Below are positions 33,913-46,149 of a stretch of 64,000 nt of DNA, piece after piece. The first letter of the stretch is position 1, and every line of letters begins with the position of its first letter. The notes below the pieces were generated by a model, which was not told where the DNA came from, did not search any database, and saw nothing but the letters and a program-made list of their open reading frames with translations. Source of the stretch: Bactericera cockerelli (lineage: Eukaryota; Arthropoda; Insecta; Hemiptera; Triozidae). The DNA is taken from the NCBI GenBank assembly GCA_024516035.1, contig CM044959.1:18248525-18312524 (forward strand). Reading direction: 5' to 3'. A program made the position numbers and the translations under genes.

Positions 33913-35150
33913 TTAAATTAATCATTGCTAGTGTTTTAAAATCTAATTAAATGTATGTGATACTGAGGAGACCAATAACTATAGCTCATGGGTAATAAAT
34001 GTGTACCATAAGAAACAATATAATATGGCTATTCTTATTACCTTCAAAAGCATGTAAGGATGAAAAACACTTTGTGTTAAAACTAACCACTATGCCTGAT
34101 TTTACTTGAATGTTTTGAAGCATTACAAGGTTCTCCATTACTTATTTCTAAAACATCTTCCCAGAATCAGGCTGGGTTGGAATGGAATCTTTGGATACCA
34201 TATTGATGAATAATAGCAACAGATTTTAAAATTACTAGGGGTAAAGTATTGATTTCCTACCAAGCATTGATAAAAAAATTAATAAGAATAGAAAAAATTA
34301 ATTCAGATAGTAACAATTTTAGCAAAAATTATGTTTTAAAGCTTATCTTATGGTAAACAATTCAATCAAAATGTATAAGACAGCTTAGAAATTAATCTGT
34401 TTACTTTTAGGATAGTCCTGTAAATTGCATTAAAAAGACAATTCTTAGTAATAAAGATAATGCTTATTTTTAACACTAATACTGATGATAATCAAATCTG
34501 TTCTTTGGTATGATTTGTTAGTAGGTACTATGAAAGTATACAGATGAATTAAAAATTGAGTTGAGTTGTGTTCTCATAAACACAAGTCTATTTAGTTGTT
34601 ACTATAAGTCTCATTCAAGGTGTAGGAACTCGTAACAAATACAGAATATTCAAAATAATATTCTGCAGAATATTGAAAATAACAAATTTAATACAACTCT
34701 TCTCTCATTATCTTCACTGGCTCCCTTATCACCACACTTCACATTTTGCTATCTCTCTTTTACTTTTTCTCCTTTTGCTTCTCCCTTTCCCGGGGCCACT
34801 TGATGCCTGAGACTAGTTGCCTTTGGCGCATTGGTTTTTATTTAGTTTAAGTTCTCTAATTAGTAATTTAAGATAAATGTGAAACACATACTTTGTATAT
34901 TATTATTCACAATAAACATTTGATTGATTGAAATAACCTTTAGAAGGGATTAACGTATGAAATAAAGATTGTAAGAAAAATCAAGGGAAACGTATCAATT
35001 TTATTTAAATTTTTTGGTTAAAAACCACTTCACAAAAGCCTAGAGATCTCATCTAATGTAAATCAAACCTAAATTATAAGATCAAAATGAAAATAAAGTA
35101 AATTATTTCTGGACAGGCAATGATTGCTACTTATTGAATCTGGAATGGAG
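33913..35150. other. AT-rich intergenic region with a LINE-like tail
   Basis: Around 34730-34930, cccggggccacttgatgcct ends in aataaacatttgattgattg, which looks like the 3' end of another non-LTR element. No coding gene was seen. Confidence 0.5.
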
Positions 35151-35152
35151 TT

Positions 35153-35560
35153 TTAAGCTGCTGGAAAAGCTGGAGAATTCAGTTTTCTGGCTTCTATGTG
35201 TTGAAGTTCAAGCTTTCTTGTTGGATATGGATACTTATGAGACTCAAGCTGCACCGTTGCTCCTTCCTCAAACAGTGAGGCAGTAGGACTTCTTGGATTA
35301 GATTTAGCAAGTGGTTGAATTTTTTATCACCTCAATGTAGTCTGACAATGATTGTATTCAATCAGCAACTTCAATAGAATTAGACTTCCTGTTGGGGTTT
35401 CCAGGATAATGCTAATTAGTTTGATCACAGCAAGATGAATGAAAGTTCTCTATTATAGTACAATGCCTTAAATTGTGGGCAGGTGAATTTCCACTTGGTA
35501 CTTTGTAAGTTCTGTCAACTTTTTGTTTGTTTGTTTTTAGAGCAAATATTTAAATCTTAC
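35153..35560 (-). pseudogene. Degraded coding remnant of unknown origin
   Basis: The minus strand ends in a clean frame reading SNPRSPTASLFEEGATVQLE, then YPYPTRKLELQHIEARKLNS and TAA at 35153-35155. Upstream the same protein-like text continues (RTYKVPSGNSPAHNLRH, GNPNRKSNSIEVAD) but with stops and a shift at the A-run near 35327. It looks like a pseudogene. I do not recognise the parent. Confidence 0.5.
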
Positions 35561-35744
35561 CACTTTAAATCCAAGGAGGTTATTTCATGAAGTCAGGTTT
35601 GAGGTATAACAGGGCCAAATAATTTATGTTTTTAACTTAGGAAAAAACAATAATATCAAGAAAATAAATAGAATTTTAGATTTTTTAGTTTTCACAAAAG
35701 CAAAAGAAACAATTATTTTACAGATCAGTAATGAACCGAAAAAT

Positions 35745-36186
35745 GGCGTCTTACGTTTATAGGCGATATTATGTCACTACCGCTTCAATAGCGTCGAAGC
35801 GCTAAAATACCGGTAAAATAGCGCTAAAAGACAGCATAATAGCATGATAATAGCACGTGCTAATACTACCTAAATAGTATCGGTATTTTATTACTTGCGC
35901 TAAAACAGCGCTAAAATAGCGCTAAAAGACAGCATAATAGCATGATAATAGCACGTGCTAATACTACCTAAATAGTATCGGTATTTTATTACTTAAATAT
36001 TAGCCTCTTTTATTGGTATTTTATATCTTATAAAAGAGGGTATTTTAGACTGCTATGGTCTACTTATAGCATGCTGTTAGCAGTATAAAAGACATACTAC
36101 TAATAGAGGTATTTTATTCCAAATATAATATCCTGCTAAAAGAGCTAGCGCTAATATATAATTAGCCATTGTTTAAGGGGTACCTA
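35745..36186. repeat. Foldback-like repeat arm (partner of 28220-28905)
   Basis: Words such as gcgctaaaagacagcataat and agcatgataatagcacgtgc are repeated in tandem (two ~105-bp copies). The end, ttgtttaaggggtacct at 36169-36185, is the inverted counterpart of the start at 28220 with one mismatch. Confidence 0.7.
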
Positions 36187-36229
36187 TGAGTATTATTACT
36201 TTGATATTTCACTGTGTTAATTATTGGGA

Positions 36230-36478
36230 GAGGCACGTTGTATACACAAGTTCTCATTATATCACTGAAGTTAGGCAACGTCCAGCGAGGTTAGGACTTG
36301 GATGGGGACCATTCAAATCCGACCCCTCGTGATGCTGGCACGGAACAATTAACCTACGTTGGTTGAGGTTGATGTGGATAGCTGGTTTGTGACTTCCCAA
36401 CAAATGGAGGGTAAAACCCCCGTCTTGAATGAACTACATATTTATATTATGTAGATCTTAAAGAGACAGACGTTAAAC
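36230..36478 (+). mobile_element. 5S rRNA-derived SINE
   Basis: The + strand 5S-like head (atcactgaagttaggcaacg, ttaggacttggatgggg) is followed by the family body (gttggttgaggttgatgtgg, ggagggtaaaacccccgtc) and a tail near gacgttaaac. Confidence 0.82.
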
Positions 36479-36479
36479 A

Positions 36480-38015
36480 AAAACAGTAGTTATACATTAT
36501 ACAGTATAATTTTTACGGATCAATAACTACCTTTTTTATGTATAGACAAACGTTTTATGTATAGAGTAAAATAGATAGACGTTAATGGTAATAATAATAA
36601 TAATAAATGATTACTAAAATCTAGCATTAAATATCTACGAACTGGTAATGCTGTGATGACTAGATTTTATGTACCATTGGCAACACTGTTTAGTGTATAT
36701 TGTTACCCCGCGAAATTTCAAATATTTGAATAGTCTATATACTCTCTATTCTCAATTATCTGCATCTCCCTTCATCGGTGAGTGCTTTTCAACATTTTTC
36801 GTAAAGAGGCTAACATAAAATACATAAATAAATAAGTACACAATGGACAACCTCAACCACACCTAAACCAACCAACCGCTATATGAAAAAGTGTTCATAA
36901 TAAATCTCTTGCCATACTTCAAGCTATGTCAAGACAAGACATCAACTTTTATCTAATATGAAACACTAGATAACAGGGCACAGGAGATCATCAATATTAA
37001 ACTGTCCTGAGTCAGAATAAGTAGAAAAAAGAATAATTCAAAAGCACAATTTATGAAAACCTAAGAAAGTAGAATGTTTCACTAGTTTTTACAAGTGGGT
37101 AAGTTTTATACAATGGAGGGTACCTATTAAAAAACTACTTTCATATAACCTTCAATTAGTGATGGGACTCTAGTGAAGATTCTCAACTTAATAAAAATCC
37201 ACCTGATTATTCCCCAACTCAATTTTTAACTCGATTATCTGACTCAAATTGAAAATCATTCTTCAGTAGAGGAGTTATAATTGCACCACTCAAGTATATA
37301 TTCAAGAATTTCATCCCTTGAGTTAGTGATGGGATTTGAGAAAATATTCTCAATTTGATAAAATTTCACTTTATTGAGCAAGTCACAATTGAGATGCAAA
37401 ATCAAGTCAGTCTTAGCAAGTGAAATAGTAGAAGCACTCAGCTAGAATTTTAAAATTTGATTGGATAGATAATTAAAAAACTTGACTCAAGTGGAATTTT
37501 TTTTGACTTGAGTTGAATCGAGTGAACCACAACTCAAGTCCACTTGATTAAAACACTCATCTCATCACTACCTTCAATGTCTGAAAGACACCAAGCTAAA
37601 GAAAGAACCTTCTATACTCAAGTACCTAGATAAGATTATTTGAAATTACTTAAAGTGTTGAACATTGTACAAGTTAAATGATATAATACATCTTCATACT
37701 CTTCAGAATGAATTTCTCACTAATTTGTTTGGTAATTAAAAAAATGTTCACAAATGCCACCACTGGTCCTTACAAATAGCTGGTACTTGTTTATTAATTA
37801 AAAATTGGTACACTGGGACATACAAAAGACAAATATTTGAATCCTACTGGCTTTTGAACCCTAGTGACTTGGGTGCAAGCCACATCTGCAACCAACTTGG
37901 CCACATACCCCAAGAAATGTTCAATTAGGTACCTTTCATGAATTCATTTACTTTTGTTATCTGTCATAAACATTTGTGTGCCAAGAAGCACCACAAAATT
38001 ATTAATTGGGTCACA
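36480..38015. other. AT-rich intergenic region upstream of the F-box/WD40 gene
   Basis: It contains diverged repeats around 37150-37570 built on the words tgatgggactctagtg and actcgattatctgact. No promoter element can be assigned and no gene was seen. Confidence 0.45.
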
Positions 38016-38016
38016 A

Positions 38017-39228
38017 ATGGAATCAAATTTGATATACATGATACCTGAAGAAATTTTACTATACATATGCTCTTATTTGGACAACTTGACTCTTCTGGAT
38101 CTGAGGAAAGTGAGCAGATATTTTGAAAGCATACTATCTAATGAGCAGTTTTGGAAAAAGAGAGCAAGAAGAGATTATTATGGTTCAACAATTCTGTTTC
38201 CTGACACTGAACAAAACCATAGTGAGAAACCATGGAGTCAACTGATCAATGAAGTTGAAACAAACAAAAAGTTTTTTAAAGACATTGAGAACAACAAAAT
38301 TCAGCCATTGTATATTAATGACATTCTTGAGGGTCGTGTTTCTCAACTTAAATTGATGGGTGATAATCATATCTGTCTCTCAGTGAGTGATAACCAGTGT
38401 ATTTCTTTGTGGAATGTTGCTTATTCAAGCAATAACTTGATTAAACAGTACTGTGATGCTCACAACAGTTTTATTAGCTGCCTTGATACTTGTGGAACTG
38501 AAAAGTTTTGTACTGGATCTACTGATATGACAGTAAAAGTTTGGTCTCTTGAAAACTTCTCTCCCGTTCTGACCTATCAAAACAGTGAATATGTCTCCTC
38601 CATCTCCTGCAAAGACTCTCTGATAGCTGTTGGACTTTCTGGGCAATGTTGCTCACTGAAATTTATTGACACCCGTGTACAGAGAAGCCCATCAGCACAT
38701 GTTTTGTTTAAAGGTGAATGCACATCTATAGAGGCTGTTACTTTGGATGACAATAACAACTTTGTTTATGTAGGAACAGAAAATAAAATTACAACCTTTG
38801 ATAGGCGTTCATTTAAAGAATTAAATTCATTAACATTGAACTCTGACAACAGTGAGGCTTCACTTCTTTCTTACTCTTACAGGAATGGAACAATTGTTGT
38901 TATAACATCTGAACCAGTCATTGACAACATACACAAGTTAACTATGATTCTCATTAGGGATATGAACAGATTAACCTCAACAATACTCCCTTGTAATATG
39001 TATACTAAGAATATTTGTATCAAGCAAAATAATTATGATTTGTTTTATTTGGATGACGATTCATTAAGTTGTTTCCTGAAGTCTGACCCTGTTGAATGTG
39101 TTGATATTTATGAATTACCCCATAAATTTGAGCCTGATGCACATGAATATGTATGTGCAATTGAATATGATCCTGATAGCGCTCTCATACTTGGTAGTCA
39201 TGACCACATTATTATTTACAAAAGATAA
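38017..39228 (+). CDS. F-box and WD40-repeat protein (FBXW-like), intronless
   Basis: A single 403-codon exon. An F-box occupies residues ~9-52 (IPEEILLYICSYLDNLTLLD, then FWKKRARRDYY), the part that binds Skp1 in SCF ubiquitin ligases. WD40-type blades follow, for example DNQCISLWNV and FCTGSTDMTVKVWSLENF, forming a likely substrate-recognition propeller. I chose ATG 38017 because it immediately precedes the F-box; the frame is open upstream to 37954 but without a better ATG. FBXW9 is the nearest type I can suggest, tentatively. The gene is AT-rich in codon use, unlike Abl and Pkn. Confidence 0.85.
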   Translation: MESNLIYMIPEEILLYICSYLDNLTLLDLRKVSRYFESILSNEQFWKKRARRDYYGSTILFPDTEQNHSEKPWSQLINEVETNKKFFKDIENNKIQPLYINDILEGRVSQLKLMGDNHICLSVSDNQCISLWNVAYSSNNLIKQYCDAHNSFISCLDTCGTEKFCTGSTDMTVKVWSLENFSPVLTYQNSEYVSSISCKDSLIAVGLSGQCCSLKFIDTRVQRSPSAHVLFKGECTSIEAVTLDDNNNFVYVGTENKITTFDRRSFKELNSLTLNSDNSEASLLSYSYRNGTIVVITSEPVIDNIHKLTMILIRDMNRLTSTILPCNMYTKNICIKQNNYDLFYLDDDSLSCFLKSDPVECVDIYELPHKFEPDAHEYVCAIEYDPDSALILGSHDHIIIYKR

Positions 39229-39872
39229 TTAGTCACCTTGTACTCAAAAGAAATCAATCAGATGAAGAGGAGCTGTTTTCTACTTTTCCACCATATATTT
39301 TCATGCAGCTATTAAGTGTTGTTACTTATGTTATTAATACAGAAGCTACATCAGATACCTACATCTTATCTTCAGTGTACTGTTTGTTTATTTTAAAAAA
39401 ATTGCTCTTATTATTCTAGTTGGTCATGTGTTGTTCTGAAAAAAAAATCTAAAGATAATCAAAATAAACTGTAAAATGAGTAGGTAACTTTTTAAATACC
39501 TATACTGTTTTCTATTATTTAAAACGAAAATCTGAAATTTTTATCTACAACAACTGATAACATTTTTCAGCTGCATGGAAATAAATGCCATTTAAGTGAG
39601 AAAAAAAACACCTTACATTTTCCTAATAAGATTCATTCACTGTATAAAAGCAGTGCCTAAACTAAGAGACATTTTCAGTTTGCCCAGGTATTTTGACTAT
39701 ACAGGGTGTAACAAAAGTCTGTTTTCTTAATAAATAGGGAGTTTCTAACCCTTTACTGGAAACACACATAGAAACTTAAAATAGATGGATTTAGGTATAA
39801 GGTAATAAATAATTACAACACTATTTTTTTAAAAATAAAAATCATAAAATTCAATTTACAAATTGTTACTAT
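39229..39872. other. Convergent 3' region between the F-box/WD40 and SUZ genes
   Basis: It contains AATAAA-type signals (near 39463) and an acagggtgtaac element end at about 39710. Both genes terminate into this spacer. Confidence 0.55.
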
Positions 39873-41735
39873 TTAGAACACCGTGGATGCATTACAAAAG
39901 CACAGTCTCTGAATTGCTGACATAGCACTTTGTGTATAAACAGGATAACCATTACCAGGCCATGAATAACTACTTGCGTCTGCTGCATTGTCTGTGGTAA
40001 AATCTGTGAATCCATAGTCATAGACAAAATTATCATAATTAACATAGTTTGTACACCCCATGAAATTAGCTGGAATCGTTTGTTCATAGATATTAAAACT
40101 TGGGCAAAACAGATCCATGTAATTAAGTGGAAAATTTGGGATGAAAGTATCTGAATTGCTAAAAAAATTTGGTCTTGAACTAAATGGAATATAATCAAAA
40201 TTAGGTAAAAATCCATTGGGAAATGGACTGAAATTTGATGAAAAATCAAACTGGGAATAATCAGACTGAGCAGAACCATGGTAAAAGGGTTTGGCATTAG
40301 GAACTGGTTGATGGTAGTATTGAAGAGGGTGTTGACTGCCATCTGAGTAGATTTTTGTATTTGAATTATTATTAAATGGCTCTATTCGGGGTAAGTCAAC
40401 TTGGTCACTGCTTGTGTTGCTATCCGAATTGACGGCAAAATTTGATGATTCTTTGGGACAAAACTCTGGGAATTCAGGGTTCAGCTCCGAAACATTATTT
40501 TTTGCAATCAATTCTTGTTTCAATTCTTCTCCAGCCTGTTCCTTAAATTTGACTTCGGCAGTGAGGACATTACTAACAGCTTCAGAATCATTAGTTCCTT
40601 CTGGTTCTTCATCCTGTAAGCTATTCTCAGCACTGAATTCTCCGAAAATTCTCAGTCTAGCTTCATTGTATTCCTTGAGTCTTTGCTCCAGAGTTTTCAT
40701 ACTCTGCCCTGACTTGTTCTCTGCCAGGTGATGTGTTGAGCTGTCTGGTCGCTTGAGAATTTTAATGTTTGTCAGCAAGACTTCACTTTCATGTTTCATC
40801 TTATGGTCCAGAATCTCTTCTCCGCGAGTTTTATTTACAATATGTGATGGTATTTTTTCTGCTATTGTTTCTGTATCTTTTGTAGTGTGTCCAACATTTA
40901 CAAGTGAGGTTTTAATTTCATCTTCATCTAAAGTTTTCATGTTGCTTTCATTATTGGGAGGAGATAATTCAGATTTATTGATGGGTTCAACTGATTTTTT
41001 AGACATAGGATCACTTGTTACTCTGTCGGGTCTTTTAAGAATTGTGATAGATTTTGAAATTTGTACTAATTCCCTGACCTTGTTAGGCTCTGTTAAATGT
41101 TCATTTTGATTTTCAATCACTGCAACTGGTTTACCCTGGTCAACTAAAAGATTCGAATGAAGTATGCAGCTAGGGTTCACAACATCATTAGTTCTGACAT
41201 GTTTAACCGTAAACACTTTGTTGGACGTTGGAGAGGCTGCAGTCATTTTGACAATACTCAAAGAGCCTGTAGGTTTTTGTAAAACTCTTACAGGATTTCT
41301 GTTTTCCTTGTCATTCTGAGGAAGACTTTTACAATCTCCAAGGTGACAGCCTCTTTGCGGCCTGGCGGGGTTGGAACTAATATTCAGATTTTCCATACAA
41401 CTTGCGCTTCCATGACAAGCTTTAATATTTATTAAATCTTTTGTTACTGGTTTAACCTTCACATTACATTCGTTTTCTTCTAAATTATTATCAATTCTGA
41501 CCTCCAGTTTGTTTAAATTTTTTGATATAACATCACTTACAATAAATTTATTTTCACATGAAATTTCTGGCACTATTTCCTTCGAGATTTTTTTCATTTG
41601 CTGAGAAATTGTAGGATTGCTCTGGGTGCGCTTCAAAATTGTGTATTTTGGTGTACTTCTGTCTCCCATGGCTGTATCTACTTTTCCTGGCATTTTTCTA
41701 CAGTTCATCTCTGAATTTATTACCCATTGTTGAAA
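39873..41735 (-). CDS. SUZ-domain RNA-binding-type protein
   Basis: A long minus-strand exon, open from a ttcag acceptor at ~41736. ATG at 41708 gives 611 residues; nine in-frame codons precede it (FQQWVINSE), so the true start may be in an upstream exon. Short motifs YTILKRT, ITILKRPD and IKILKRPD precede TLEQRLKEYNEARLRIFGE (about residues 338-356). This matches the SUZ domain of SZRD1-type proteins, which contacts RNA. The C-terminal third is rich in Asn, Phe, Ser and Tyr, disordered-looking. It is convergent with the F-box/WD40 gene. The exact orthologue is uncertain. Confidence 0.82.
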   Translation of the reverse strand, partial: FQQWVINSEMNCRKMPGKVDTAMGDRSTPKYTILKRTQSNPTISQQMKKISKEIVPEISCENKFIVSDVISKNLNKLEVRIDNNLEENECNVKVKPVTKDLINIKACHGSASCMENLNISSNPARPQRGCHLGDCKSLPQNDKENRNPVRVLQKPTGSLSIVKMTAASPTSNKVFTVKHVRTNDVVNPSCILHSNLLVDQGKPVAVIENQNEHLTEPNKVRELVQISKSITILKRPDRVTSDPMSKKSVEPINKSELSPPNNESNMKTLDEDEIKTSLVNVGHTTKDTETIAEKIPSHIVNKTRGEEILDHKMKHESEVLLTNIKILKRPDSSTHHLAENKSGQSMKTLEQRLKEYNEARLRIFGEFSAENSLQDEEPEGTNDSEAVSNVLTAEVKFKEQAGEELKQELIAKNNVSELNPEFPEFCPKESSNFAVNSDSNTSSDQVDLPRIEPFNNNSNTKIYSDGSQHPLQYYHQPVPNAKPFYHGSAQSDYSQFDFSSNFSPFPNGFLPNFDYIPFSSRPNFFSNSDTFIPNFPLNYMDLFCPSFNIYEQTIPANFMGCTNYVNYDNFVYDYGFTDFTTDNAADASSYSWPGNGYPVYTQSAMSAIQRLCFCNASTVF

Positions 41736-42249
41736 CTGAAAGAAAAAAATAATAATGGTAACTTATTTATCGCCGAGGGATTCCAAAGATCTGAAGTTCC
41801 TTTGGTATTATGCTAAAATTCCATGGGTCGCGGGTGTGTAGAGATTGAACTCGACTAAGTGAGGATATCGCACAATGTAAGCAGCAGTTCCCTGAGAAAA
41901 ACTGAAGTAAAACAAACGTCTAGCATGGAGGACAGATATGTTAATGTGAGATGCTCGCCATAATGATGAATATATTAGTTGAGAAGTGCTCAGTCTATAA
42001 CAGGAGAAAAACAAGATACTGTGTAAAATTGTTAAAAACTAAAATACACATTCCCGAAAAGTATAAACATTATTATTTAAATAGATTAATAAATTGTTAA
42101 CAGAAGTTGTATTTAAGTAAATTTTTACGTTTTGAACCATGAAATTTGAAAAAAAAAAAAAAAAAAAACGGTTTGTCAATAAATGTCAATTTACTAAATA
42201 TTTGTTGAGTATTGGCTTAAATTGCCAAGTATTGAGAATTCGACTTACA

Positions 42250-42547
42250 GAGAAATATCATGTCAGCCTCGAAGACATGACGTGTCAAATACTAATATAG
42301 CACATCCTACCAGTAACACTGGAGAATACAAGGAACACTGTTTTCAATTAAACTTGAACACCAAACTGATTTCAATGACAAACAAGAAGTAAAACTTGCA
42401 ATAAAACTTGATGAGTTGGTAAATGAATTTGTGTATGAGAAGGGTGTGAGAACTTTGAACATCTGTAGCTATCGTACAGACGAGAGCAAACTGATTATTT
42501 CAGCCAGTCCAATGTTTAGACCCGAGGGTGAAACACACTTCGTGTAG
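42250..42547 (+). pseudogene. Frameshifted coding remnant of unknown origin
   Basis: The + strand reads NTGEYKEHCFQLNLNT in one frame. After a shift near 42375 it reads FNDKQEVKLAIKLDELVNEF, then RTLNICSYRTDESKLIISAS and MFRPEGETHFV, ending at TAG. The text is protein-like but I recognise no family. It could be a processed pseudogene or the end of a gene with an assembly error. Confidence 0.45.
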
Positions 42548-42799
42548 TGACTGCTGGATTTTAATTTCGGCGATATAACCTTTTTTCTTTAGGTAACAAA
42601 TCTTGGTAATTAAAAACACTTGAAACTAGTAATTAACTGATACCTAGAAGGGCTGATGAAACTTTTTTTGCTAGTTTATTAACTCTATTTGGTTTCCAGA
42701 CAGATTTTTTTCGAATGTTAATTTTTTTTCATGCTTTGTCTATTTCTATTGTCGCCAATCGGAAAGTTGGTGACAGAGCTATTCTATTTCACATTAGTA

Positions 42800-42960
42800 T
42801 ATTTTAACCGATCAGTAGTTTGATCGATAAGGCAGCGGGCTGTAACCTGGAGGTCTGTGGTTCGAGTAACAATTTCGGTTAAAAAAAAAATAGCGGTACG
42901 AGCATGAGTAGTTGTGACATCACGAAAGTAATTAACACAAATATGATAACTTTCAGTATT
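42800..42960 (+). mobile_element. tRNA-like SINE
   Basis: agtttgatcgataaggcag (box A-like) and tgtggttcgagtaac (box B-like) lead into a gtgacatcacgaaagtaatt body, the phrase shared with 12420-12500 and 21300-21360. Confidence 0.55.
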
Positions 42961-45320
42961 ATTTTATATTCAGATAGTAGGTTAAGGTAATAGTAAAAAC
43001 CTGCCCATACAATGTAATAATCACTCATTGAACACCAACTCACTTCTCTCTGTTGTTCCAACTGGGACGCCGGCCGAGGTCGAAAAAAAGCATTTACAAA
43101 TGAAAGTCACCTTTTTATATCGGTTTCCCCGTAACGGTAAATTTTTGGTGGTTGAAATTTTGAATATGGGATCGTTTTATGGTCTAGAATCTAGAGGGGA
43201 AAAATGACCGTAGGCCTAGGGTTAAAAAGCTATTAAAAGAATAAATACTAAAAGAGAAAAGAAAATGACGCTATCATTGTACAAGATCCTAGATGAATAT
43301 TGAGCACTACAAGTTTTATTTCATACATATTTATTGAACATAGAAATATTAATTTCATTAATTGTTAGTTTACAAAATAATGATTCGAGAAGTAATCAGG
43401 AAAATATAACAAAAATACAAAGTTTTTCATATGTACAAATAAAGTGCAAAAATCTGGAAACGAATCAGAAGTAGGTACAGTGCAAGGGGAGAAGTCACGC
43501 GTAACTTTTCATTACCGAACCTTTTTTTAACAATGAAAATATTTAAATGTAAATAAATACTATTTTATTCTTATATGGTGTTCATCCAACTATAATTATT
43601 TCTTTGTGAGAGGAAATAAACCTTACTCAAGATTAAGCTCGGGACTCAGTGGAGTTAATAAATTCCACACACATCTACTGAAGAAACCAATGTCTTTGCT
43701 TTGAGCATAAAACATTTCTTGATTCCCACGGAAAAAAAAAACTATTAGCTTTCAACTCCAATACGTACAACACAAATAATGAAATTTCCTTATAACAAAT
43801 TTTATTATCACTGAACAAGGCACAATAGAATTTTTCATGTTGGTAAATTTTTACCTGAATTTATTTTAGAAATAAATAATAATAAAAACATTTTGGTGTT
43901 TATAACGAAGGTCCATAAAAAATGTGACGAACAGAAAACTAACGTTTGATTAACAATAACAAATGTTGTAATGAAACACTTTCATATATGATTCAATTAA
44001 CTGATCGAGGCCTTATTCACATACGCGTTTTACTCCTCAAATTATCCCTTACAATTGATACGACAAAAGAAACAAAAAAGGTAATTTATTCCTTAGTACA
44101 AAAAGGAAAGGGAGCTTCAGTAAAATAAATGCAAAACGAAACAATATTCCTCAATCCGTACAAATGTACACAACTCTTTATTTCCTAGACTCCTACTAAA
44201 CTGCAATTTGACACAGATCTAATATGAGAACAAGGAAATGCATACATTATAAAGAGCCGTCGATTGTTTATATACCAGAAGAGACTTGAATAAGGCCCTA
44301 GATTAGGGATGAAAGACATTCTCTTGAGTCCACAACCTAACCAACGACCCTTGAGGTAGCAGTCAAACGATGGTAGACAACAATATTATAGATCTAGGCA
44401 AGTGTCATAATGCAGTATTTACAATGAGTAGGTATCTGTAGTAAAATTGAAAATATCGCAAACAAGAAATGAAAGGGAACAAGCAAATTGGTTCTCAACA
44501 AACAACATTTAAATATTTACAAAAATAACAGAAAAAGGCTCACTATATGTATGTGTAGGGTACTACATAAAAATGTCAATTCATAATAGGTACAGTAATA
44601 ATTATAAAAATAAATAATTAATAAATTTTACATTGTCAGGTTAGAAAATACATAATATGTAATACATAAAAATATCAACAGCAAAAATCAATGGTATTTA
44701 ACAAGATTATCTCCTTGGAGAGAACTCTATTAGATGTACATTTACATCTAAACTAGACTTAAATTAGTTACAAGATATTTTTTATGTTCAAGTGCGCCGG
44801 GCTAAGTTTTGGCCCACGCATCGAGTGTGTGTAAGTGTATACACGATACTTCCGCGCCTCGAGCCACGGTACATAGATTACTTATGTAGCCAGTAGTAAA
44901 TATTATATTAAATATTTTATTTCAAAAACTTGATGACAAATTTAACAATCGCGACCTTCACAATCTCATCACAACAAATCAATGACCAGGAGATCAATTA
45001 TTATTTTTGTAACAGAAAAGGACTCTTTTCATTTAGGATTTCTCCTATTTGTATAATGCTTTTCAGAACAGATGATTAAGGCACTTTGTATTTGGTCTGG
45101 TATTCTTAATTATCTAGAAAATAACATTAAAATACGCGAAACGATAATCTTCTAATTACCTTTGACATGAATTGAAGTGATTTTAAAGTTAAGAGTTAAA
45201 GTGATCTACACATTGCAATACTATAAAAAAGTAATAACAGTTTGATAAAAACATTACCAGCTCTACTTTAGAGAACATTTTTCAGGGGACTAATGGAGAT
45301 TAATAATGAAAGATATAAAT
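42960..45320. other. Long AT-rich non-coding stretch, possibly distal Pkn 3' flank
   Basis: No coding sequence was recognised. It might include part of a long Pkn 3'UTR on the minus strand, but nothing in the sequence proves this. Confidence 0.4.
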
Positions 45321-45327
45321 TATACAG

Positions 45328-45745
45328 GGTGGCCCTGACGTGATGTTCACCAGAAATAATTACCTACGTTACTGTTTGAAATATGTACTGGGAAAAAAAA
45401 AAAAAATGCTTTCAGTCATTGTTATATTGATAGTATTTTTTTTTTATACAGGGTGTATACTACATTCGATTCGAATCTTTTTTTAATTCCTATTCAGCGA
45501 GGAAGAAATGCAATATGATATCTCTTAGTTATGGTTTTGAATCATGTTCAATCAGTTTGCACTTTTTGTCAGATTGTGATTTTGCAAAACACGGTTGTTT
45601 AAATGAGAATGCAAAAAAGTACTATCAATATAATCCACAACTAAAAATTAAGACACATGTGTTTTTTTTTCTTCTTTCACAGTATTTCAAACAGGAACGA
45701 AATTATTTCTCGTGTACATAACTCGAGGGCCACACTGTATATTTT
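45328..45745. mobile_element. TIR element with acagggtggcc ends, ~415 bp
   Basis: The left end tacagggtggccctgacgtg, with following ttcaccagaaataatt, is mirrored at the right by aattatttctcgtgtacata and gggccacactgta. These are ~70-bp imperfect inverted repeats. An extra acagggtgta lies inside at 45459. Confidence 0.7.
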
Positions 45746-46149
45746 CGGACATTTCCTGTGGTTAGAAATTACTAGAGTGCACAAAAACCTCATTTCATCT
45801 AATAAAATTAAACTGAAAAAACTCAACACAAGTAACTTTGAATGCATATTTATTATAAAAAATACCATTAGTGCCATGCGTGTTTCCTGACAAAGTTTGT
45901 ATACTTGCAGGAATTAAAAGTAAAAAGAAGTGAACGAATTCACTGTACTATGACTTTATGATAGATATACTGCATACGTTAACGGAGGAATAATGGAAAA
46001 AAGAAAATAACCTGGGGCATAAAGAGTTTTCTGGTATAAGCCATCATTCAACAAAGTATGTGTTTTTTGATCTATAATATAAAGACCTATGTCGTTAGGT
46101 CACTATTTGGTATTTTAGACTGAGGGGAAGACCCTAGCAGGCAGAATGA

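Noticed and set aside
28220..36186. A single Polinton/Maverick-type 8-kb element
   Set aside because: The termini match, but no integrase, polymerase B or capsid-type genes are present, and the flanks show no target duplication.
39869..40342. 157-codon hydrophobic frame inside the SUZ gene
   Set aside because: Same-strand shadow in another frame of a conserved SUZ-protein exon.
41808..42014. 68-codon frame as an upstream exon of the SUZ gene
   Set aside because: No conserved content, no fitting splice phase; more likely 5' non-coding sequence.
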